A stretch of DNA of 64,000 nt from NCBI GenBank assembly GCA_017412705.1, contig JAFPWS010000044.1, forward strand, positions 1 through 64,000, given 5' to 3'. This document shows, piece by piece, positions 15,246-23,842 of the stretch. Position 1 is the stretch's first letter; every line of letters begins with the position of its first letter. The notes under the pieces were generated by a model that was not told where the DNA came from, searched no databases, and saw nothing but the letters and a program-made list of their open reading frames with translations. The stretch comes from Prevotella sp. (GTDB lineage: Bacteria > Bacteroidota > Bacteroidia > Bacteroidales > Bacteroidaceae). The position numbers and the translations under genes were made by a program.

Positions 15246-18200
15246 TTATTTAATGATTACCTTCTTACCATTCACAATGTACAGACCCTTTGTGGGCTTG
15301 GCTACGCGCTGACCATTCAGGTTGTAGACACCCTCGCGCTTCAGGTCGATAGCCGAGGGTTTCAGCTCTTCGATTCCCGTCGTACCGCTATTACCAAAGC
15401 TTATGCCTAACGATGTCGCTGTGGCTGCAGTGCTCGTAGCGGCAAAATAAGCGCGGAACGGTTCCACCGTAGCAGTACCTTTCTTAAAGGTATCGCCGTC
15501 GTTGTTCAAAGCATAAATGTTGTCTAACGAGCCCGTATTGGTCATGGTGCCGACAAACTTATAGTTCGATACCGTCACAGCAGCTTTTGCGCCAGCCTTT
15601 ACCGTTACATCATCAGCCGAGAAAGTCAGCGTATTCTTACCATCGCCATCCAACGAGTACGAGCCGTAGTTCGAGCCAGGTATTGCTATAATATAAGGAG
15701 TATTTGCCTTCAGCGGAGTCGATGCAGTGACGAAGTACACTGTCGAGCCGTCCTCGCCACTGAATTCCATCAGCCAGAACTTACGATTAGCTTCATCCCA
15801 AGGCAGATTGCCTGCATTGTTCACCACTGTCGATGCAGCAAACGGCAGCACCACTGTTGTCCAACCCTTACCATCATCGTAGAACTTATCGAAAGTACGA
15901 GTGTAGCTGATCTTCTTCGCTGTGAAGTCAACAGGTGTAGAGAAGGCATAGCCGTCAGTCAGCCCCAGATTATCTATCGCACCGTTTTGCACTACGTTCT
16001 TTCCGCTCAGCGTTGCAGGGGCCGTCTGACTGCTACTGATAATATATAAGGTGTTGGGGTTGCTGTTTGGCGCTACACCTGTGAAATCAAGACCTGTAAG
16101 ATCTACGGCTGCGACATTATCACTGACTGTAATATCATCGCTTTCAACCTTTACCTTCACCACATTTCCTTCATTGTCAATAGCGTTATATCCTCTCACC
16201 AGATTCAGCACATAGCGGCTGTCATCTGGATGACTGCCAACAATCATCTTGATACGGTATTTGCCGTAGTCATAATTTGTGCCGTAGGTCATTGTAGAGA
16301 ACGACAACGTTTCGCCTGCTTTTAACGTGTGGGAAGATGATGATTGCAGAGTTGCCACCGAACTCCACGTGCTGCCATCCCACTTCTCCAGATAGAAGTA
16401 GGGCTGAACACCAGAGTAGTTTGTGCTTGAGATATTCTTGACCACAGGAGCCACCTCGATAGTCTTGGAATAGACGTCAATCTGTATATTACCATCGCCA
16501 TCTACAGTACGGGCCTTGGTATCCTCGTCAGCTACTGTAAGAGACGAGATGATAAACGGTCCATCAGGTGCATGGCTGTTTACCTCTATTGCGACAGTGG
16601 TCTGGCCGATAACGTTAGAAGCAGACTCGTCGGTAGCCACCCAGAGGTTGTAGGTTGCTGCAGCATCGGGAGTCCACTCAAAGGTCAGCGAGGCACTCTT
16701 GTTTTTCTGTACCGTCACGCCACCCTTGTTGACCGCCGAGCCCTTCGACTCGCTGGTGCTGGCAAAGAGGTAGAGCACACCATAGAACTCGCCACCGGTA
16801 TTCGATATCGTAACCTCTACTGGCTGAACCTCGTCTTTATACTTGGTACCCGCAAAATTCCATGCTGTCACGCTGAGATTGCTTGCTAAAGGATATTCCG
16901 TGAGCGTAGGATTGCCTTCAGCGTCGTACTCTACAAGAATGTATTTCAACGCCGTATTATAGGTAGTAGCCCACTTCGTTTCTGAAGAAAGCTTGCTGAT
17001 GGGAACCACCTTGATAGATGTATTGGCCTTGGTCTCGTCCTTGACGAAGGTGTAGGTCATATTGTGTTGACCTTGGTTCTCTTCCAAAATGCAATTGGTT
17101 TGAAAAGTATGGAGCAGCGACAAGTCACCTGCGCCATCTACCGTACCAATACCGACATCAAAGGTATTAGTACTACCAGTCCAGTTGAAAGCCGACAATT
17201 TCACCGATGTCCCATCAATGACAAAACTATATATACCTATGGTCACTGGTGTGGGTTCGACAGTCTCGCCAGATCCAATCTGAATACCAATAACGGCATC
17301 CTGATCATAGCTATAGCCGTCGTTGCTGGTACTGGCACCAATACCGCTATTGTCATTAGGGTTCATGACTGACAACGCAAAATAATTGTCGCAAGAGCCA
17401 CCCCAACCCCAATTGACATGGAACATCTCGTCGCCGTCATAACCATCAACTACAAAGGCATGACCGCCACCTGACGACTGACCACCATAGAGCACGGGAC
17501 GCTCTGCCGCTAACTCGTCATACATCAGTTCGGTCCATGATGACAAATCGTAATTAGAGCGACTAATAAATCGTGTAGTTTGGTCATAGTCAAAATACTT
17601 AATCAAGGCTGGAGCCACATTACTCGTGTAGGCACCTGAGCCACCATTATCCGAATTGGCATAGTCCATTTGGACTGAAGCGCCACAAATCTGCATCAGC
17701 GTAGCTACGGCTGTTTGTTGTTCCGTTGTCGGAGAGCCCGTTTTATAGTCAGCCAGCATGTTGTCCCAATCGAGGGTGGTGACAGGAATAGCGTCTACCG
17801 AAATCTTGCCTAAGCCAGACCAGTTTCTCTCACACTGATATGCTTCTGTAGCCACCAAAGTCTGAGCAGGCTGCTTGCCGGCTTTCATTGAAGCATAATA
17901 CACTACCTGTGCCATAGCCGTGGCCACACAGCCTGTCACACACTTGCCATAGGTAAAGAAATCAGGGCACTTCTGATTATATGGGTCACCTTGATTCCAT
18001 GTAGTCTGTACCAGCGGGGCAATAGCCGCCTTAACGCCCGAAGCTCTGCGCGAGGCAGAAACTGTGGGCTGATAGCCGATGGCTTTCAGATGTTTCATCT
18101 CGTCGACATAGCCTTGCAGCCAGGCACGCATATTGTCGGGCATTTGGGTACTATCGAAGGTTCCGCTATTGCTGTAGCCAAGCACCTCGCGGAAGCGGTC

Positions 18201-18452
18201 GTCACCACTGACAATCACAAAACCATCCTCTTCACCCTGTGTGACGGCATAGAGATAAGGCTGACCTGACTTGTCAACGGCATTCAGCACCACCTCGGCC
18301 TTCAACTGCTCTGCCGACAGAGCTCTGTGATTCACACCCTTGCCCATCAGAAACTGAGAGGCAATCTGCTGTGCCTGTTCCTTCGTCACCGGCCCTGCAA
18401 ACAACACCGATGCCACGAGGAAACACGCTGATAATAGTAGCATTCTTTTCAT
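15246..18452 (-). CDS. C10-family cysteine peptidase (streptopain-like), multidomain secreted
   Basis: Secreted protease of 1068 residues. The signal peptide is residues 1-19 and the inhibitory propeptide about 21-140 (KEQAQQIASQFLMGKG, GFVIVSGDDRFREVLGYS). The catalytic domain is about 141-395, with Cys175 in CVTGCVATAMAQVVYY, His331 in GGGHAFVVDGYDG, and the NWGWGG loop. The remaining 670 residues are beta-rich domains. The protein ends YNLNGQRVAKPTKGLYIVNG plus KKVIIK, a short C-terminal sorting tail of the kind linked to type IX secretion. The longer frame to 18515 lacks a signal peptide, and the promoter at 18486-18493 lies inside that extension, so the start is the ATG at 18452. A 50-residue peptide gene follows. 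The arabinan locus lies upstream but is probably a separate unit. Confidence 0.9.
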   Translation of the reverse strand: MKRMLLLSACFLVASVLFAGPVTKEQAQQIASQFLMGKGVNHRALSAEQLKAEVVLNAVDKSGQPYLYAVTQGEEDGFVIVSGDDRFREVLGYSNSGTFDSTQMPDNMRAWLQGYVDEMKHLKAIGYQPTVSASRRASGVKAAIAPLVQTTWNQGDPYNQKCPDFFTYGKCVTGCVATAMAQVVYYASMKAGKQPAQTLVATEAYQCERNWSGLGKISVDAIPVTTLDWDNMLADYKTGSPTTEQQTAVATLMQICGASVQMDYANSDNGGSGAYTSNVAPALIKYFDYDQTTRFISRSNYDLSSWTELMYDELAAERPVLYGGQSSGGGHAFVVDGYDGDEMFHVNWGWGGSCDNYFALSVMNPNDNSGIGASTSNDGYSYDQDAVIGIQIGSGETVEPTPVTIGIYSFVIDGTSVKLSAFNWTGSTNTFDVGIGTVDGAGDLSLLHTFQTNCILEENQGQHNMTYTFVKDETKANTSIKVVPISKLSSETKWATTYNTALKYILVEYDAEGNPTLTEYPLASNLSVTAWNFAGTKYKDEVQPVEVTISNTGGEFYGVLYLFASTSESKGSAVNKGGVTVQKNKSASLTFEWTPDAAATYNLWVATDESASNVIGQTTVAIEVNSHAPDGPFIISSLTVADEDTKARTVDGDGNIQIDVYSKTIEVAPVVKNISSTNYSGVQPYFYLEKWDGSTWSSVATLQSSSSHTLKAGETLSFSTMTYGTNYDYGKYRIKMIVGSHPDDSRYVLNLVRGYNAIDNEGNVVKVKVESDDITVSDNVAAVDLTGLDFTGVAPNSNPNTLYIISSSQTAPATLSGKNVVQNGAIDNLGLTDGYAFSTPVDFTAKKISYTRTFDKFYDDGKGWTTVVLPFAASTVVNNAGNLPWDEANRKFWLMEFSGEDGSTVYFVTASTPLKANTPYIIAIPGSNYGSYSLDGDGKNTLTFSADDVTVKAGAKAAVTVSNYKFVGTMTNTGSLDNIYALNNDGDTFKKGTATVEPFRAYFAATSTAATATSLGISFGNSGTTGIEELKPSAIDLKREGVYNLNGQRVAKPTKGLYIVNGKKVIIK

Positions 18453-18485
18453 AATATCTATCTCTGTTTTAGGTTTATTCCGATG

Positions 18486-18493
18486 CAAAGATA
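18486..18493 (-). promoter_or_regulatory. -7 promoter element of the C10 peptidase gene
   Basis: TATCTTTG on the minus strand, 33 bases upstream of the ATG at 18452; it decides that start over the upstream one. Confidence 0.6.
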
Positions 18494-18560
18494 GTATAAA
18501 TCGAGCGGAATACACGATTTTAATTGTTAATCTAATTAAATTCTTCTGAATCTCTATTAC

Positions 18561-20141
18561 TTACTGAATTGTGAAGGCGTCGACGTCGAGGTAGCCTCCC
18601 AGCTGTGTGGTGGGATAGTGGAAGATGGCATATTTGGAACCCATGAAGAAGCGCCGGTAGTCGAACTGCATCTTGAAGTCGCTGCCCACCTTGGTCCATT
18701 CCCTGCCGTCGAGGCTGTAGTAGAAGGTGGCAATGTCGCGACCGGGCAGGAAGTCGCCGTCGATGCGCAGCCAGAGGCGGCGCTGGTTGAACAGGGCCGT
18801 GGCACGCACCACCGTGTCGACACTCTCGACCTGCTTGTCGCGGTCGGAGAGGTTGACGGTCTGCTCTGACATGGTGAGCAGGTAGCCGTGCCGCTGCTTG
18901 CTGACGGAGAGCACGCCACTATGGCCGTTGAAGGCTGCCAGGCCGGCACAGTCGCCGGGCTTGAGGTGCTTCAGGTCGAGTGCAACGACGGCACTGCACT
19001 GGGGTCCCGTCATGCGCTGCGTCAGCGTGTTGGGAGCCAGAAAGAGGTTGGGCACGAGGCGACAGCTCTTCAGGCGCAGGAAGCCGGGACGCTCGGTGAG
19101 CGACCATGCGGCATCGACGGGGTTGTGGTTCCACTGCCAGCGCACATCGAGCCGGGGGCTGCCAAAGTCGTCGCTACTGACCAAGGGCGTAACGGGACAC
19201 CCCGCTGCCGCCAGTGGCATGGTGGCGGGCACGCGGCCGTCATCATCGCCCAGCAAGGGCCAGCCGTCGACCCAGCGACAGGGCATGAGCAGGGGCACAC
19301 GCCCCACAGCACCACGGTCCTGGAAGATGACACCATACCAGCGACCGTCGGGGCCGTCGACAATGGTGCCCTGGCCGACATAGGGGAAGCCACCGAAATC
19401 TGATTCGAGGATGACCTTCTTCTCGTAAGGGCCACGGATGTCGTCAGCCCTGTAGCACACCTGGCGGCGATGACGCCCAGGGGCATAGACATGCGATATC
19501 ATGAGCAGGTAGTAGCGGCCATTGTGCTTCAACATGCGCGAACCCTCAAGGAGTCCCGTCTCGTCGGCCTCGCGCTGGAAGATGTGGCGGTGGGTGCCCT
19601 CGATGACGTCGGAGAGGTCGGGCTTGAGCTCCATCAGCTCGCCCGTGCCATAAACCACATAGACGCGCCCGTCGTCGTCGAAGAAGAGCGAGCAGTCGTG
19701 GAAGTGGCGCACGCGCGAGACGACTGTCCACGGCCCTTCGGCCTTCCCGGCCGAGAAGATATAGGTCTGTCCCATCGGCCCTGCCTCGTTGGGAGCCATG
19801 AGGGCATAGAAACGCCCGTTGTGGTACTTGAGCGACGTTGCCCACTGGCCGCGCCCATAGACGGTACCCTCCTGCAGGTCGTACTTGGGCGAGTCGGTCA
19901 GACGGTCGAAGAGATAGCTCACCGTCTCCCAGTTCTTCAGGTCGCGTGAGCGCATGATGGGTGCTCCGGGCATGAGGTGCATGGTGGTAGACACCATATA
20001 GAAGCTGTCGCCCACGCGTATCACGTCAGGGTCAGGCACATCGGCCCACAGCATAGGGTTCGTAACATGCTCTGCTGCCGCAGCAACGCGTCCCAGCAGC
20101 ATCAAGGCCAGCACGGCCATAGCCAGTTGTAACTTCTTCAT
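18561..20141 (-). CDS. GH43-family glycoside hydrolase (arabinofuranosidase/xylosidase type, two-domain)
   Basis: Exported enzyme of 526 residues. The signal peptide (1-22) is followed by a five-bladed GH43 propeller (about 25-310). The general base is Asp in DVPDPDVIRVGDSFYMVST, the pKa-modulating Asp probably in FHDCSLFFDDDGRVYVVYG, and the general acid Glu in GLLEGSRMLKHNGRYYLLM. The C-terminal 200 residues form a beta-sandwich of the type attached to GH43 subfamily 12 enzymes, ending GGYLDVDAFTIQ. Within an arabinan locus it would remove arabinofuranosyl side groups. It has its own -7 element (20171-20178) just after the terminator of the upstream GH43 gene. GC content is high and the subfamily assignment is tentative. 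Confidence 0.88.
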   Translation of the reverse strand: MKKLQLAMAVLALMLLGRVAAAAEHVTNPMLWADVPDPDVIRVGDSFYMVSTTMHLMPGAPIMRSRDLKNWETVSYLFDRLTDSPKYDLQEGTVYGRGQWATSLKYHNGRFYALMAPNEAGPMGQTYIFSAGKAEGPWTVVSRVRHFHDCSLFFDDDGRVYVVYGTGELMELKPDLSDVIEGTHRHIFQREADETGLLEGSRMLKHNGRYYLLMISHVYAPGRHRRQVCYRADDIRGPYEKKVILESDFGGFPYVGQGTIVDGPDGRWYGVIFQDRGAVGRVPLLMPCRWVDGWPLLGDDDGRVPATMPLAAAGCPVTPLVSSDDFGSPRLDVRWQWNHNPVDAAWSLTERPGFLRLKSCRLVPNLFLAPNTLTQRMTGPQCSAVVALDLKHLKPGDCAGLAAFNGHSGVLSVSKQRHGYLLTMSEQTVNLSDRDKQVESVDTVVRATALFNQRRLWLRIDGDFLPGRDIATFYYSLDGREWTKVGSDFKMQFDYRRFFMGSKYAIFHYPTTQLGGYLDVDAFTIQ

Positions 20142-20170
20142 TGTACGTCGGGGGGGTTGGTTTACGGGTG

Positions 20171-20178
20171 CAAAGATA
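20171..20178 (-). promoter_or_regulatory. -7 promoter element of the GH43 gene at 18561-20141
   Basis: TATCTTTG on the minus strand, 29 bases upstream of the start codon. Its -33 region would fall inside the adjacent terminator hairpin. Confidence 0.6.
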
Positions 20179-20180
20179 AT

Positions 20181-20225
20181 AAAAAAAGTGCGTAACCAAC
20201 ATCGCTATATGTTGCACGCACTTTA
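20181..20225 (-). terminator. Long hairpin terminator after the arabinanase gene
   Basis: AAAGTGCGT...CAACAT pairs with ATGTTG...ACGCACTTT across 20186-20224, followed on the minus strand by a run of T. It lies 45 bases beyond the stop at 20270. Confidence 0.75.
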
Positions 20226-20269
20226 TGATTTGTAACAAAAGCAAGCGTCCCCTTCAGAGTGGCATGCCG

Positions 20270-21283
20270 TCAATTGATACGAGGCCAGCCGTCGGGCGTC
20301 CACGTCAGCGGGCGCTGGATGAGGATGGAAGCGCCGTTGCGGGCGATGCTGTAGCCGTGACAGAGGAAGATGTCCTGTCCGTCGATGTGGTAGACGGCAC
20401 AATGGCCGGCGGCCTCGAACTCCTTCTTGTCGCCTTCGAAGAACAGGTTGCCCCCGCCATAGCGCATATCGACGCCCTTGCTGTCGAGATAAGGTCCGTC
20501 GACGGAACGACTGCGGCCTACGGCTACGCGATAGCTGCTCTTGGCTCCCTGGCAACAGTAGTCCCACGACACGAAGAGATAGTACCACCCATCGTGACAG
20601 AAGACGAACGGTGCCTCGATGGCATTGGTTCCGGCATACTTGGACGTGGGATTGGGCTTGGGATTCTTGAAGGCAGGGTCATAGCGGCGGGCAATGGTTC
20701 GCGGCGCATCTTTCAGGTGCATCGTTGTATCGAGACGCGCTATTTGGATGCCGTCCCAGAAAGAGCCCCATACGAGCCAGGGCTGGTCGTCGGCGTCGAT
20801 GACGAAGTTGGGGTCGATGGCGTTCCAGTTGTCACGCCCCTCCCGCGAAGCGATGATGCATCCCTCGTCGCTCCACAGATGCCAGCGGAGCGACGGTGTG
20901 GAGAGCAGTCCGATGGCAGAGGTGTTCTTGCCGAAGGTGCTGCAGCTGTAGGCGAGCCACCAGCGGTCGTGCCACCGGATGACATCGGGGGCCCACACAT
21001 GATGGTTGAACCCCGGCACGGAGTCGCGTGTCCACCGAGGTATCACCGTCATCACCGGCTGCTGCGACACTGTCCACGACTTGCGGTCAGCAGAGGTCAT
21101 CTGCTGAATGCCGTAGCCGGTGCTGAACAGATAGTAGGTGCTGTCCTCATAGGCCATCACGGGGTCGTGCACCATGGGCGTCCGGGTGGCAAAGTCCTCG
21201 CGGGGGAAAGGTCGATGTTGCCCCTGTGCCCACACCTGGGCACAGGAAGCAACCGACATCAACAAAACTACTAATAATATCAT
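20270..21283 (-). CDS. GH43-family endo-arabinanase-like enzyme
   Basis: Enzyme of 337 residues that would hydrolyse alpha-1,5-arabinan. The signal has a possible lipobox VASC (Cys14), with an alternative signal peptidase I site at VWAQ. The GH43 residues are in place: Asp in MVHDPVMAYEDSTYYLFSTG, Asp in NAIDPNFVIDADDQPWLVWG, and Glu in GTNAIEAPFVFCHDGWYYL. The sequence VWAPDVIRWHDRWWLAYS is typical of arabinanases. It is a single-domain enzyme. It starts 9 bases behind the GH51 gene and ends before a strong terminator, making it the last gene of the main transcript. Confidence 0.88.
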   Translation of the reverse strand: MILLVVLLMSVASCAQVWAQGQHRPFPREDFATRTPMVHDPVMAYEDSTYYLFSTGYGIQQMTSADRKSWTVSQQPVMTVIPRWTRDSVPGFNHHVWAPDVIRWHDRWWLAYSCSTFGKNTSAIGLLSTPSLRWHLWSDEGCIIASREGRDNWNAIDPNFVIDADDQPWLVWGSFWDGIQIARLDTTMHLKDAPRTIARRYDPAFKNPKPNPTSKYAGTNAIEAPFVFCHDGWYYLFVSWDYCCQGAKSSYRVAVGRSRSVDGPYLDSKGVDMRYGGGNLFFEGDKKEFEAAGHCAVYHIDGQDIFLCHGYSIARNGASILIQRPLTWTPDGWPRIN

Positions 21284-21292
21284 CTTCCTCGA

Positions 21293-23749
21293 TTATTTCT
21301 TCAGTCGGATAATATTCAGCGAGTAGGCAGCCAGCTCCACCTCCACCACATTGCCCTCGGGCGAGAGCTCATGACGGGTGGGATAGATATTGGTAGGCTG
21401 CTGCAGCGTGTTCTCATCCATACCGTCGTTGGCACGCAGACAGATGAGCTGGGCGCTCTTGACGGGGAAGTTGCTGATGTTCAGCTTGGCAGTGGTACCC
21501 TCGGCCTGCGTGTTGACCACCTTGACAATCAGCTCGTCGGCAGGCTCGTCGATGGTGGCGCTGGAGAAAATGCCAGGCAGCACGTCGCCCTTCAGCACGG
21601 TGTCGAAGACCAAATCCCGGTCGAGCCAGCATTTCAGGCTGTCGCCAGCCATCTGCAAGGTGACATCGTACCAGCGGCCCTCCTCTATCTTACCGGGCTT
21701 GGTCTCTATCTGGCTCTTGCCCCCACCGCTGATGCGCTCGATGCCGTGCTGGGTGTTACCCCAGCCGCCGAGGTTAATCCAGCAGTAGTTGTCGGCATCG
21801 GTGTAGTTGAAGACCACCATGAAACCTTCGTTACCGGCATCCTTGCGGGCACGGAACTTAACGGTATAGTGGTCGCCCGCCTTGGCCTTGCACACGGCCA
21901 CGCACTGGTCGCCCAGGCTTGTCTGGCTGATGCTGCCGTCGGCATTCTTCTGCCACTGGCCCGTCAGGAACTCAGGCTGGCCCGTCTTGGGCAGCGGGTC
22001 GGGATGGGTGAAGGAAGCCTTGGTAGCCCACGTGGCAAAGCCGATGCGGCTCTCTGCGGGGGTGACCGCCGGTTTGGGCTGTACCTTATAGGGATTCTGC
22101 TGTGTCACCTTGACAACCTGCGTGCCTACGTGCTGGGGCATCAGCGCCTGCACATAGTAAGAGGGGGTACCCATGACGCGGCTCGAGTTGAAGCGAATCA
22201 TGTCAGGGCGCCACTTGGCGTCGTTCTCGTTGACAAAGATGGGCGCGTATGAGTTGAGCGGCACCATGTCCGAGTTATTCTCCATACCCATCATATAGAC
22301 AGCCTCACCCAGGGCAGCATTCATATTGCCCAAGTTGCCGAAGCCACTGGTGACGGCATACTCGCCCACATAGATTTTCGGGCCTCGACGGTCGTAGCTG
22401 TCGTACTTGCGGAAAGCCTCGGCAAACCACTGGGGATTGCGATAGTAGTGCTCGTCGAGCAGGTCGACGGGAAGCTGTGAGCCCCACTTGGGATTGTCGT
22501 CGCCCCACGCCACCACATTGCCGATGAGCTGCATCTTGGGATACTTGGCGAGGATGGCCTTGCGGAACTGGTCGTAGCGCTCGTAGTAGTGGTCGCTCTG
22601 GGCCTCGGCATTGGGCTGGTTGTTCTCGTTGCCTATCTCCAGATACTCGATGTTGAAAGGAGCCGGATGACCGTTCTTGGCGCGCATGGCACCATACTTC
22701 GTCGTCACGTCGCCATTGGCATACTCCAGGGCAGCGAGGCACTCGTCTATCCACGGCTGAATCTCGTTGTAAGGCGTCATGCCGCCATGCCACAGGCCGA
22801 CGTTGACCACATAGAGCGGCTTGGCGCCGAGGTCTTCGGCCATCTGCAGATACTCGTGGAAGCCGATGCCGTCGGTGGTGCGATAGCCCCAGTTGACATT
22901 CCAGTGGCCTGGACGTTCCTCAATGGGGCCAATGGTACGCTCCCAGCGGAAGGCATTGTCAGGCGATATCTGTCCCTCGACGAAACAGCCGCCCGGGAAA
23001 CGCATGAACTTGGGATGCATCTCGTAGAGCATCTGTGCCAAGTCGGGACGCAGACCGTTCTCACGGTTCTTGAACGTCGGCGGGAAGAGCGACACGACAT
23101 CAATATCCAGCACGCCCTTGCCGTCGAAGACCAGTGCAAACTGAGCCTTAGCGTCGTTGCCCACAGCCTGTAAGGTGGCCGTGTACTTGGTCCACTGCTT
23201 GGCATTGATGCCGGCGGCAGAGCCGTCGACCACCGTTTCAGCATACACCTGCTTGCCCTCCTTGTCGCACAGCGTGGCCTTGATGCCGCCCTTGTACGTT
23301 CCCTTGGCAAAGAAGCTCAGCCGATAGGTGCGACCCTGTACGGCATTGATGCCCCAGAAGCCCTCGTTAATCAGACACACCGGCGAGTCGGCCGTGGCAC
23401 TGATGGTCATCTCGAGTGCGTTGCCCTGGGCGGCATTGAGCAGCTTCACCTTCTTCGTAGGCTGAATGAGCTTGCACACCAGCTGCGACGGTGTGGCGGC
23501 AAACGTCGACCAGCCCTGCAGGTCGGCAGGTTTTCCATACTCAGGACCATCCTCGAACGAGCGGTTACGAATCAGCTCGGCATAGATACCGCCATCAGCC
23601 GCATGGTTGATGTCCTCAAAGAAGATGCCATAGTGCGTGGGACTAATCTTCGGTCCGCGCTGGTTGGCATCGATGCTGATGGCAACCTGAGCACTGGCAG
23701 TCAGGACAACCAGAATACTGGCTGTCACGATGATAAATATTTTCTTCAT
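21293..23749 (-). CDS. GH51 alpha-L-arabinofuranosidase (818 residues)
   Basis: Exo-enzyme releasing arabinose from arabinan oligosaccharides, probably periplasmic. It has a signal peptide (1-20), then YGIFFEDINHAADGGIYAEL, and a carbohydrate-binding insert of about 130 residues. The GH51 barrel shows MRFPGGCFVEG, the acid/base Glu in IEYLEIGNENNQ (about residue 370) and the nucleophile Glu in KIYVGEYAVTSG (about 465). A second beta-sandwich insert near 580-700 with NYCWINLGGWGN recalls a laminin-G/DUF1080-like module, which is why it is longer than usual. The C-terminal domain ends VELAAYSLNIIRLKK. It is separated from the upstream gene by a terminator-like hairpin and from the downstream arabinanase gene by 9 bases. 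Confidence 0.92.
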   Translation of the reverse strand: MKKIFIIVTASILVVLTASAQVAISIDANQRGPKISPTHYGIFFEDINHAADGGIYAELIRNRSFEDGPEYGKPADLQGWSTFAATPSQLVCKLIQPTKKVKLLNAAQGNALEMTISATADSPVCLINEGFWGINAVQGRTYRLSFFAKGTYKGGIKATLCDKEGKQVYAETVVDGSAAGINAKQWTKYTATLQAVGNDAKAQFALVFDGKGVLDIDVVSLFPPTFKNRENGLRPDLAQMLYEMHPKFMRFPGGCFVEGQISPDNAFRWERTIGPIEERPGHWNVNWGYRTTDGIGFHEYLQMAEDLGAKPLYVVNVGLWHGGMTPYNEIQPWIDECLAALEYANGDVTTKYGAMRAKNGHPAPFNIEYLEIGNENNQPNAEAQSDHYYERYDQFRKAILAKYPKMQLIGNVVAWGDDNPKWGSQLPVDLLDEHYYRNPQWFAEAFRKYDSYDRRGPKIYVGEYAVTSGFGNLGNMNAALGEAVYMMGMENNSDMVPLNSYAPIFVNENDAKWRPDMIRFNSSRVMGTPSYYVQALMPQHVGTQVVKVTQQNPYKVQPKPAVTPAESRIGFATWATKASFTHPDPLPKTGQPEFLTGQWQKNADGSISQTSLGDQCVAVCKAKAGDHYTVKFRARKDAGNEGFMVVFNYTDADNYCWINLGGWGNTQHGIERISGGGKSQIETKPGKIEEGRWYDVTLQMAGDSLKCWLDRDLVFDTVLKGDVLPGIFSSATIDEPADELIVKVVNTQAEGTTAKLNISNFPVKSAQLICLRANDGMDENTLQQPTNIYPTRHELSPEGNVVEVELAAYSLNIIRLKK

Positions 23750-23767
23750 ACCTTTAATCTAAGAAAA

Positions 23768-23812
23768 ACAAGCTCCCTTCTCCGTCCTCGTCAGACGAGA
23801 AGGGAGCCTTGT
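23768..23812 (-). terminator. Intra-locus hairpin (terminator or attenuator)
   Basis: ACAAGCTCCCTTCTC pairs with GAGAAGGGAGCCTTGT (one bulge) and is followed on the minus strand by TTTTTCTT. It lies between the GH43 lipoprotein gene and the GH51 gene, with no promoter consensus after it. This suggests partial termination within the operon. Confidence 0.7.
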
Positions 23813-23842
23813 CTGTTAAACAGAAACCTTTTTACCTTACTA

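Noticed and set aside
18888-19403. Long antisense frames in the GC-rich GH43 and GH51 genes
   Set aside because: They are shadows of high-GC third positions and lack start signals; the sense proteins have clear catalytic motifs.
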